The notes below the pieces were generated by a model. That model did no database searches. It was not told the origin of the DNA and saw nothing but the letters and a program-made list of their open reading frames with translations. Below, one piece after another: positions 57,547 through 64,000 of a stretch of 64,000 bases of DNA. A program made the translations under genes and the position numbers. This DNA comes from Streptomyces sp. NBC_01016 (GTDB lineage Bacteria > Actinomycetota > Actinomycetes > Streptomycetales > Streptomycetaceae). Position 1 is the first letter of the stretch, and each line of letters opens with the position of its first letter. Location: the NCBI RefSeq assembly GCF_026341035.1, contig NZ_JAPEOQ010000002.1, forward strand, positions 1 to 64,000, written 5' to 3'.

Positions 57547-57591
57547 GTTAATGAGCGTTAACCCACTCCCGTCAGGTTAACGCTCGCTAAC
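57547..57591. promoter_or_regulatory. Twin TetR operators between accD1 and tetR
   Basis: Two 16-bp sites, GTTAATGAGCGTTAAC (57547-57562) and GTTAACGCTCGCTAAC (57576-57591), are near-palindromic versions of the same sequence, 29 bp apart. The second overlaps the -35 region (TTAACG) of the tetR promoter, and both precede accD1. Confidence 0.88.
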
Positions 57592-57615
57592 GTCCCTGTC
57601 TAGAATTGCTTCATG
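57577..57615 (+). promoter_or_regulatory. tetR promoter with leaderless start
   Basis: -35-like TTAACG (57577-57582), 18-bp spacer, -10 TAGAAT (57601-57606), and the start codon seven bases after it, so the message probably begins at or next to ATG 57613. Confidence 0.75.
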
Positions 57616-58206
57616 GCCACGAGAACCGACGCCCCCACCCGCCGCGAGCAGATCCTCAGGGAGGCCGCGCGGCTCTTCGCCGAGCGCGGTTTCCACGGCG
57701 TGGGCGTGGACGAGATAGGGGCGGCGGTCGGCATCAGCGGCCCCGGCCTGTACCGGCACTTCGCCGGCAAGGACGCGATGCTCGCCGAGTTGCTCGTCGG
57801 GATCAGTGGGCAGCTGCTGACCGGCGGAAAGCGGCGGGTCGCCGAGGCGGAGCACGGGCCCGAGGCGCTGCTCGACTCGCTCATCGAGGGGCACATCGAC
57901 TTCGCGCTCGACGACCGCGACCTGATCACGCTGCACGACCGCGAGCTCGACCGGCTGCGCGACAGCGACCGCAAGCTGGTGCGGCAGCTCCAGCGCCAGT
58001 ATGTGGAGCTGTGGGTGGAGGCGGTGCGGAAGGTCTATCCCGAGCTGGTCGAGGCGCACGCGCGCGTGGCCGTGCACGCGGTCTTCGGGCTGCTGAACTC
58101 GACCCCGCACCTGAGCCGTCCGGGCTCGCTGCCCGGCCGGACGGCGACCGCGGGGATGCTGCACAAGCTGGCGCGTGGCGCGTTCGCGGCGGCTGCCGCA
58201 GAGTGA
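57613..58206 (+). CDS. TetR-family repressor (AccR-like) of leucine/acyl-CoA operon
   Basis: A 197-residue TetR protein: HTH in residues 10-55 (EQILREAARLFAERGFHG, then AVGISGPGLYRHFAGKDAML), ligand domain after. Divergent from accD1 with operators between, so it probably controls both. The homologous regulator in other Streptomyces is reported to respond to short-chain acyl-CoAs (AccR); ligand here is inferred. Confidence 0.9.
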   Translation: MATRTDAPTRREQILREAARLFAERGFHGVGVDEIGAAVGISGPGLYRHFAGKDAMLAELLVGISGQLLTGGKRRVAEAEHGPEALLDSLIEGHIDFALDDRDLITLHDRELDRLRDSDRKLVRQLQRQYVELWVEAVRKVYPELVEAHARVAVHAVFGLLNSTPHLSRPGSLPGRTATAGMLHKLARGAFAAAAAE

Positions 58207-58276
58207 GGTCGGTGGTGGCCCCGGAGTGACCTGTATCTCTGGACGCTCCTCGCGACTCGTGGGTAACCTGACCCTG

Positions 58277-58295
58277 AGCAAGCGCTTAGTAGCTT
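58277..58295. promoter_or_regulatory. AAGCGCTT-centred site upstream of second acyl-CoA dehydrogenase
   Basis: GAGCAAGCGCTTAGTAG holds the 8-bp palindrome AAGCGCTT with looser flanks, 41-59 bp before GTG 58336. The pattern is like operators of fatty-acid TetR regulators. No better promoter was seen. Confidence 0.4.
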
Positions 58296-58335
58296 GGTCG
58301 TTGTCCGCACACTCGTCGTAGAGGGAGAGTTCTCC

Positions 58336-59493
58336 GTGCGCCGTACCGTTTTTGATGAGGACCACGAGGCGTTCCGGGAGACCCTGCGCGCCTTCATCGA
58401 GGCCGAGGTCGTCCCCCACTACGACGAGTGGTTCCAGCAGGGCATCGTGCCGCGCGAGCTCTACTCGAAGATGGCCGACCTGGGCCTCTTCGGCATCAAC
58501 GTGCCGGAGGAGTTCGGCGGCGCCGGTCTGGACACCCACAAGTTCGAGGCCATCCAGTACGAGGAGACCGCCCGCGCGGGCGTCTCCTTCGGTGGCTCCG
58601 GTGTGCACGTGCTGCTCGCCCTGCCGTACATCAAGCTGCTCGCCACCGACGAGCAGAAGAAGCGCTACCTGGAGAAGTTCGTCACCGGCGAGGAGATGTG
58701 GGCCCTCGCCATGACCGAGCCGGGCACCGGCTCCGACCTGGCCGGCATGAAGACCACGGCCAAGCTCTCCGACGACGGCACGCACTACGTGCTCAACGGC
58801 TCGAAGACGTTCATCACCGGCGGCGTGCACGCCGACCGCGTCATCGTCTGCGCCCGCACCGCCGCGCCGACCGCCGAGGACCGCCGCCACGGCATCTCGC
58901 TGTTCGCCGTCGACACCAAGTCCGAGGGCTACTCGATCGGCCGCAAGCTCGACAAGCTCGGCCTGAAGACGTCCGACACCGCCGAGCTGGCGTTCGTCGA
59001 CGTGAAGGTCCCCGTCGAGGACCTCCTCGGCGAGGAGAACAAGGGCTTCTACTACCTCGGCAAGAACCTGCCGTCCGAGCGCTGGGGCATCGCCTACGGC
59101 GCGTACGCGCAGGCCAAGGCCGCGGTGCAATTCGCCAAGGCGTACGTCCAGGACCGCACCGTCTTCGGCAAGACCGTCGCGTCGTTCCAGAACACCAAGT
59201 TCGAACTGGCCGCCTGCCAGGCCGAGGTGGACGCGGCCGAGGCCGTCGCCGACCGCGCGCTCGAGGCCCTCGACGCCGGTGAGCTGAGCGCCGCAGAGGC
59301 CGCCTCCGCGAAGCTGTTCTGCACCGAGGTCGCGCACCGCGTCATCGACCGCTGCCTCCAGCTGCACGGCGGCTACGGGTTCATGAACGAGTACCCGATC
59401 GCCCGCCTGTACGCGGACAACCGCGTGAACCGCATCTACGGCGGCACCAGCGAGATCATGAAGTCGATCATCGCGAAGAACATGGGGCTGTAA
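58336..59493 (+). CDS. Acyl-CoA dehydrogenase
   Basis: A 385-residue flavoenzyme from GTG 58336 (GGGAGAG upstream). LAMTEPGTGSDLAGMKTTAK, LNGSKTFITGGVHADRVIV and LHGGYGFMNEYPIARLYADN, with RIYGGTSEIMKSIIAKNMG at the end. In this subfamily the base Glu often lies elsewhere than in short-chain enzymes, so substrate is not clear. A 35-bp gap separates it from tesB; probably cotranscribed. Confidence 0.93.
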   Translation: MRRTVFDEDHEAFRETLRAFIEAEVVPHYDEWFQQGIVPRELYSKMADLGLFGINVPEEFGGAGLDTHKFEAIQYEETARAGVSFGGSGVHVLLALPYIKLLATDEQKKRYLEKFVTGEEMWALAMTEPGTGSDLAGMKTTAKLSDDGTHYVLNGSKTFITGGVHADRVIVCARTAAPTAEDRRHGISLFAVDTKSEGYSIGRKLDKLGLKTSDTAELAFVDVKVPVEDLLGEENKGFYYLGKNLPSERWGIAYGAYAQAKAAVQFAKAYVQDRTVFGKTVASFQNTKFELAACQAEVDAAEAVADRALEALDAGELSAAEAASAKLFCTEVAHRVIDRCLQLHGGYGFMNEYPIARLYADNRVNRIYGGTSEIMKSIIAKNMGL

Positions 59494-59528
59494 CCCGGCA
59501 GGAATCTCTGCTCGGTACAACTGACTCC

Positions 59529-60401
59529 ATGCACAAGGCACTCGAATCCCTCCTCGATCTGCTCGACCTCGAGCAGATCGAGGAGGACATCTTCCGCGGC
59601 CAGTCCCGGTCCTCCGTCGTCCCGCGCGTCTTCGGCGGGCAGGTGGCGGCCCAGGCGCTGGTCGCGGCCGGCCGCACCGTCCCGGCCGACCGGCACGCCC
59701 ACTCCCTGCACGCGTACTTCCTCGTCGCGGGGGACCCGGGCGCGCCCATCGTCTACACCGTCGACCGGATCCGCGACGGCCGCTCCTTCACCACGCGCCG
59801 CGTCGTCGCCGTCCAGCACGGGCAGCCGATCTTCCACCTCTCCGCGTCCTTCCAGACGTACGAGGAAGGTCTTGAGCACCAGGCGGACATGCCGCCCGCG
59901 CCCGACCCGGAGTCGCTGCCCACCGCGGAGGAGACGCTCCCGCGCTATGTCGACGACGTGCTGGAGCCCGACGTCGTCCGGCGCCTCCTCGAAGCCCGTG
60001 AGGCCGTCGACCTGCGGTACGTGGACGCTCCGCCGTTCGCCTTCGTCGGCGACCCGCAGCCCCCGCGGTCCCAGGTCTGGTTCCGCGCGCGCGACAAGAT
60101 CGCGGACGACCCGCTGCTGCACGTGTGCCTCGCGACGTACGTCTCCGACATGACGCTCCTCGACTCCGTGCTGCTCGCCCACGGGCGGGGCGGCTGGGCC
60201 GTCGGCGATGTCGTGGGCGCGTCCCTGGACCACGCGATGTGGTTCCACCGGCCGTTCCGGGCCGACGAATGGCTGCTGTACGACCAGGAGTCGCCGTCCA
60301 CGTCCGGCGGGCGCGGGCTCGGGCAGGCCCGGATCTACACGCAGGACGGGCGGCTCGCGATCACCGTCATCCAGGAGGGTGTGGTGCGCGTTCCGCGCTG
60401 A
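59529..60401 (+). CDS. tesB: Acyl-CoA thioesterase II
   Basis: A 290-residue double hot-dog thioesterase: LDLLDLEQIEEDIFRGQSR, FGGQVAAQALVAAGRTVP, HSLHAYFLVAGDP in the first half, and YVSDMTLLDSVLLAHG then SLDHAMWFHRPFRADEWLLY in the second. It releases fatty acids from acyl-CoA. Follows the acyl-CoA dehydrogenase gene. Confidence 0.95.
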   Translation: MHKALESLLDLLDLEQIEEDIFRGQSRSSVVPRVFGGQVAAQALVAAGRTVPADRHAHSLHAYFLVAGDPGAPIVYTVDRIRDGRSFTTRRVVAVQHGQPIFHLSASFQTYEEGLEHQADMPPAPDPESLPTAEETLPRYVDDVLEPDVVRRLLEAREAVDLRYVDAPPFAFVGDPQPPRSQVWFRARDKIADDPLLHVCLATYVSDMTLLDSVLLAHGRGGWAVGDVVGASLDHAMWFHRPFRADEWLLYDQESPSTSGGRGLGQARIYTQDGRLAITVIQEGVVRVPR

Positions 60402-60469
60402 CCGGGCGACCGGGTGGCCGGGCGGGGCGTGGTTCGCGTTCCCTCCTGATCGGACATAACGTCCCGTAC

Positions 60470-61435
60470 ATGGATGAGCGTGCGGAAGAAGCGGGCGGGG
60501 AGAGCGTCTTCACGGTGGTCGTCGCCGCGGTGGCCAACCTGGGCATCGCCCTCGCGAAGGCCGTCGCCGGCGTCATCAGCGGCTCCAGCGCGATGCTCTC
60601 CGAGGCCGCGCACTCCTTCGCCGACACCGTCACGGAACTGCTGCTCCTCACCTCCTTGAAGCGCAGCGACAAGCCCGCCGACGAGGAGCATCCGCTCGGC
60701 TACGGCGGCGAGCGGTACGTGTGGGCGCTGCTCGCGGCCGTCGCCACGTTCGTCGGTGGCGCCGTCTTCTCCCTGTACGACGGGATCCACACGCTCGTCG
60801 CCGGCGAGGAGCTGGGCGATCCGGTCGTGTCGTACGTGGTGCTGGCCGTGGCGTTCGTCCTGGAAGGGTTCTCGCTGCGCACCGCGGTCAAGCAGGCGCG
60901 GGGCGAGGCGGCCCGGGTGCGGGTGCCCTTCGGTACGTATCTGCGGCACACGCCCGACACGGCGGTGAAGGCGGTCGTACTGGAGGACAGTGCGGCGCTG
61001 GCGGGTCTGGTGCTCGCGGCCGGCGGGCTGCTCGGCTCGCAGCTCACCGGGTCGGGGGCGTGGGACGGGGCGGCGTCCCTGTGCATCGGCGTGCTGCTGC
61101 TGTGGGTGGCGTGGGTGCTTGGGCGGTCCAACGCGGAACTGCTGGTGGGGCGGCCGTTGCCGAAGCCCTTCCGGGACGAGATCCGGCAGATCGTGCTCGG
61201 GGTCGAGCACGTCGAGGCGGTCCTTGAGCTGACCACGCTGGTGCAGGGGCCGCGGGAGGCGTTGGTCGCGGCGAAGGTGGACTTCCGGGATGCGTCCACC
61301 GCGGCGCAGATCGAGTGGGCCTGCGAAGACGCGTCGCGGAGGATTCGGGAGAGGTTTCCCGCGGTGCGGCGAGTGTTTTTGGACCCGACCCCGGGGTTCG
61401 CGGCGCGCCGCACGGAGGGGCTCAATCCGTGGTGA
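60470..61435 (+). CDS. Cation diffusion facilitator (CDF) transporter
   Basis: A 321-residue membrane protein with six transmembrane helices in residues about 12-215. Metal sites include SEAAHSFADTVTE (HxxxD in TM2) and VLEDSAALAG (second D pair in TM5). The C-terminal cytoplasmic domain (VEHVEAVLELTTLVQGPREA) is the usual ferredoxin-like fold. Probably exports Zn, Fe or Mn. Start ATG 60470. Confidence 0.92.
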   Translation: MDERAEEAGGESVFTVVVAAVANLGIALAKAVAGVISGSSAMLSEAAHSFADTVTELLLLTSLKRSDKPADEEHPLGYGGERYVWALLAAVATFVGGAVFSLYDGIHTLVAGEELGDPVVSYVVLAVAFVLEGFSLRTAVKQARGEAARVRVPFGTYLRHTPDTAVKAVVLEDSAALAGLVLAAGGLLGSQLTGSGAWDGAASLCIGVLLLWVAWVLGRSNAELLVGRPLPKPFRDEIRQIVLGVEHVEAVLELTTLVQGPREALVAAKVDFRDASTAAQIEWACEDASRRIRERFPAVRRVFLDPTPGFAARRTEGLNPW

Positions 61436-61463
61436 GCCGATTAAGCCCCTGCCGCCGCAGGCG

Positions 61464-62264
61464 CTAGAGCAGGTCCGCCGCGGACAGCAGGTACGCCGTC
61501 ATCGGGTCATAGTGCCGCGGGCTCGTGACGTGGTCGTCCAAGGGGATCGTCACCTGCATCGTGCCCTCGGATTCGCCCACGAAGAGGGCCGGGTCGTTGC
61601 AGTCCGCGTAGCCGATGGAGTCCAGGCCGCGCTGGGCCGCGCATCCCGCCCAGCCGTGGTCGGCGACGACGAGGTCGGGCTGCGGGCGGCCCTCACGGGC
61701 GAGGCCGTCGAGGATCGCGGCCATGGGGTCGGGGGAGTGCGTGTGCCACAGCGTCGCACCGCGCTCCAGCATCGCCACGTCCGCGAACTGGAAGACCATG
61801 CCCTCGTCCGTGGCCAGGCCCTCGGGGATCGTCATGATCTCGCAGCCCGCCGCGCGCAGCGCCGTCGCCGTCGCCCGGTGGACGTCGAGGAGGCCGCCCG
61901 GGTGGCCCGTGGCGAGCAGGACGCGCTGGTGGTCCTCCGCGGCCTTGCGCAGGCGCGCCGCCATGCGATCCAGGGCGTCGACCGTCAGTTCCGGGTCGAT
62001 GGTGTCCTGGCCGGAGCGGTGCCCGGGGTCCGGTACGACGCCGCAGCGTTCGGCCATGACGGCGAGCACGTCCTGCTCGTCGGTCCAGCGGTCGCCGAGT
62101 TCAAGGCCCAGCCAGTAGTGGCGGTCGCCGTTCGCGAGCCTTCGGTAGTGCGAAAGGTTGTTCTCGCGTGGGGTGGCGACGTCGCCCGCGATACGGGTGC
62201 GGACGAGGTGGTCGATGAGGGCGGCGCGGGTCGGCGTATCGCTGGGCAGTCCGGGTATCGGCAT
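61464..62264 (-). CDS. Phosphatase (Streptomyces-type, PF15698-like)
   Basis: A 266-residue protein: ALIDHLVRTRIAGDVATPRE, RVLLATGHPGGLLDVH, ATLWHTHSPDPMAAILDGL and DLVVADHGWAGCAAQRGLDS. These His/Asp/Gly motifs match a Streptomyces family annotated as phosphatase, with a likely histidine-based active site. Substrate unknown. It is convergent with the CDF gene. Confidence 0.85.
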   Translation of the reverse strand: MPIPGLPSDTPTRAALIDHLVRTRIAGDVATPRENNLSHYRRLANGDRHYWLGLELGDRWTDEQDVLAVMAERCGVVPDPGHRSGQDTIDPELTVDALDRMAARLRKAAEDHQRVLLATGHPGGLLDVHRATATALRAAGCEIMTIPEGLATDEGMVFQFADVAMLERGATLWHTHSPDPMAAILDGLAREGRPQPDLVVADHGWAGCAAQRGLDSIGYADCNDPALFVGESEGTMQVTIPLDDHVTSPRHYDPMTAYLLSAADLL

Positions 62265-62306
62265 ACGCCCATTGTGCCGGGGGTCGCGGCGGGACGGTGA
62301 TCGGTT

Positions 62307-62372
62307 CCGGGGAGTGGACCCGCGGCGTCACGCCATGTGCCGGGGAGTGGGCCCGCGGCGTCACGCCATGTG
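62307..62372. repeat. 33-bp tandem duplication at the 3' end of the PucR gene
   Basis: Copies at 62307-62339 and 62340-62372 differ at one base. The second copy holds the gene's stop codon and last codons; the first is the same 11-codon segment just beyond the stop. A partial third copy starts at 62373. Confidence 0.8.
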
Positions 62373-63773
62373 CCGGAGAGCGAACCAGAGTTCCATGCGG
62401 GTGTCCGGGTCGTCGAGGTCCGCTTCCAGGAGCGTGGCGCAGCGGGCGATGCGCTGGCGGACCGTGTTGCGGTGGACGGTCAGGGCGAGGGCCGTGCCTT
62501 CCCAACTGCCGTGCAGGGAGAGCCAGGTGCGCAGGGTCTCCAGGAGCGCCGGCTTGCCGGACAGCGCGGCCAGGGTCGGCGCGGGGGCGTCGTCCGGGCG
62601 GTGATGGGCCAGCGGGCTGCGGGTCGCCCGTGCGCGGGTGAGGGCGTGCGCCGCCTGGGTGTCGGCGAGCGGCAGGTCACGGGCGAGGGCGGGGGAGCTG
62701 ACGCCGAGCACGTGGCCCGCGTGCGCCGTGACGTCCTGGTCGGACGGGATCAGGGCGCGGGTGAGGGAGTCGTCCGTGGCGGTGGAGGTCAGCGGGGTCG
62801 CCAGGTCCGGGGCCGGGCGGGGCGTGAGGGGGCGGGCGTGGATCACCCGCCAGGTGGTGTCCGCGCCCAGCAGCTCCGTCGCCTCCTCCGCGCGGTCCGC
62901 GCCGAGGAGGAGGTCGACCAGGGTCGCCGCGCGGCGCGTGTCGCCCGTCGAGCGGTGTTCGCCGGTGAGCAGGGAGAGCAGGACGATCGCCGCTCCCGCG
63001 ATCGTGTGGTCGCCCGGCGAGCGGGCCTGCGTCGCGAGGCCGAGCGCGCCGCCCGTGCTCAGCGCGTACGCCGACAGATGCGTGCCGCCCACCGTGTCCG
63101 CCGCCGAGGACGGGGTGGGGAAGAGGTGCGTGGCGTGCGGGCGGACCACCGCCGTCAGTTCGGCGAGCGCCTCGCTCACGGCGCGCGGGGGACGCGTCCC
63201 CGCGTGGTGCGGCTCGTCGCCCTCCGGGGTGACCGCCACCGCGAATCCGCCGGTGCGCTGGGCGAGTTGACGCAGGACGGAGGGGAGCGGGTCCGGTCGC
63301 GCCGCCGCCGACGCCAACGCCTGCTGGGCCTCCGTGACCCGGCGCAGCTCCGCGTTCCTGGCCTGCGCCATCAGCTCCCAAACGGCCCGCGCGACCCCAC
63401 TGAACGTGGTCCGCGGAGGGACCTCCAGGAGCGGGATCCCGCGCCGCTCGCAGGCCGCGACCAGCTCCGGCGGCACCGTGTCGAAGACCGGCGTCACACC
63501 GAAGCCGAGCGCCACCGCCCCGCCCCGCGCGACCCGCTCCGCGTACTCCTCGAAGTAGTCGCCGACGGGCGCGGCGGGCGCGTGCACGCCCGCCGTCAGG
63601 AGCAGCTCGCCGCCCAGCAGGTACGGCTCCGGGTCCGTCAGCTCCGACGTGTGCGCCCCGTGCACGAGGACGTCCGCCGCGTCGGGCCCAGCGATCCGGC
63701 GAAGGCCCAGGTCGGCGCGGGAGAGCACCGCGGCGAGCGGAATGCCCGGCGTGGGCGGTGCGGTCACGGTCAC
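62361..63773 (-). CDS. PucR-family transcriptional regulator
   Basis: A 470-residue protein with an N-terminal purine-catabolism-type domain (LGGELLLTAGVHAP, residues about 10-130), a GGDEF-like degenerate middle and a C-terminal PucR HTH (AALSGKPALLETLRTWLSLH; ALTVHRNTVRQRIARCATLL). Divergent from the gene starting at 63979, which it may control. Starts at GTG 63773. Confidence 0.88.
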   Translation of the reverse strand: MTVTAPPTPGIPLAAVLSRADLGLRRIAGPDAADVLVHGAHTSELTDPEPYLLGGELLLTAGVHAPAAPVGDYFEEYAERVARGGAVALGFGVTPVFDTVPPELVAACERRGIPLLEVPPRTTFSGVARAVWELMAQARNAELRRVTEAQQALASAAARPDPLPSVLRQLAQRTGGFAVAVTPEGDEPHHAGTRPPRAVSEALAELTAVVRPHATHLFPTPSSAADTVGGTHLSAYALSTGGALGLATQARSPGDHTIAGAAIVLLSLLTGEHRSTGDTRRAATLVDLLLGADRAEEATELLGADTTWRVIHARPLTPRPAPDLATPLTSTATDDSLTRALIPSDQDVTAHAGHVLGVSSPALARDLPLADTQAAHALTRARATRSPLAHHRPDDAPAPTLAALSGKPALLETLRTWLSLHGSWEGTALALTVHRNTVRQRIARCATLLEADLDDPDTRMELWFALRHMA

Positions 63774-63978
63774 CAGTGGATGATTCCTCTGCTCTAATCC
63801 GGGGAGGTGGATGAAACGTACACTTCAGTGCTGCTTTTCGGCCACCTAGATTTCTTCCGACCGGTGGGTGCGGGTACGGGCGGATGTCCCCGACACCCCC
63901 AGGAGCCCAACAGGGGCTCCGCAGCCGGACAACTCCCCTGCACGACACGCCACCGAGGTGGACGAAGGAGGACGCCCC

Positions 63979-64000
63979 ATGGCCGTCGACTATGTAGTGA
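63979..64000 (+). CDS. Start of a gene (partial)
   Basis: ATG 63979 with GAAGGAGGA upstream, then codons for MAVDYVV before the window ends. Divergent from the PucR gene. Too short to identify. Confidence 0.7.

Overview
The window is high-GC actinobacterial DNA with Streptomyces content and gene order: an adpA-type regulator with a TTA leucine codon, next to orn; a desferrioxamine locus desEF-desABCD under iron boxes; and a leucine-catabolic acdH-hmgL-accA1-accD1 operon with a divergent TetR gene. The host part matches the gene order I remember around SCO2770-SCO2793 of S. coelicolor, but no search was run.

Positions 1 to about 35,520 are the integrase-proximal part of a tailed-phage prophage inserted at the 3' end of a tRNA-His gene (35519-35592, minus). 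The other end lies beyond base 1. Read from the tRNA the order is: tyrosine integrase (34098-35396); a plus-strand gene for a protein with two copies of one domain (33618-34097); an immunity region with two divergent XRE-type genes and an array of CTGGAC...GTCCAG operators (32475-33446); a long, tightly overlapping minus-strand early operon (about 15.8-32.1 kb) with a winged-helix protein, PD-(D/E)XK nuclease, Gp3/RDF-like protein, DnaQ-like exonuclease, RuvC-like resolvase, WhiB fusion, DUF2303 protein, DnaB-type helicase, HNH nuclease and many small zinc or membrane proteins; a short plus-strand pair (14734-15473) that diverges from a membrane-protein cassette (10940-14570) across a 30-bp palindrome carrying two face-to-face promoters; an orphan DNA methyltransferase; a lipoprotein; and the packaging and head block (terminase small and large, portal, minor head protein, Rmf-like protein, scaffold, P22-type coat, connector). 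Tail and lysis genes are presumably off the left edge. I saw no frameshift or insertion sequence in the prophage part.

The host part (35.6-64 kb) holds orn; adpA; a small membrane protein; a universal stress protein; glmS; a small conserved protein; a Tat-exported purple-acid-phosphatase-like enzyme; a DUF4429/SHOCT protein; desD, desC, desB and desA (one operon, iron box at 49456); desF and desE (second iron box near 51530); an acyl-CoA dehydrogenase, HMG-CoA lyase and the two subunits of a methylcrotonyl-type acyl-CoA carboxylase; a divergent TetR regulator with twin operators; a second acyl-CoA dehydrogenase, thioesterase II and a CDF cation transporter; a phosphatase; a PucR-type regulator; and the first codons of a divergent gene at the right edge.

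The least explained parts are in the prophage: the spread-protein-like membrane cassette with its palindromic divergent promoter, a Gp3/RDF-like protein in a phage that uses a tyrosine integrase, a repeat cluster inside the helicase gene that could be an origin, the WhiB/HNH-like fusion, and the repeated-domain protein next to the integrase.
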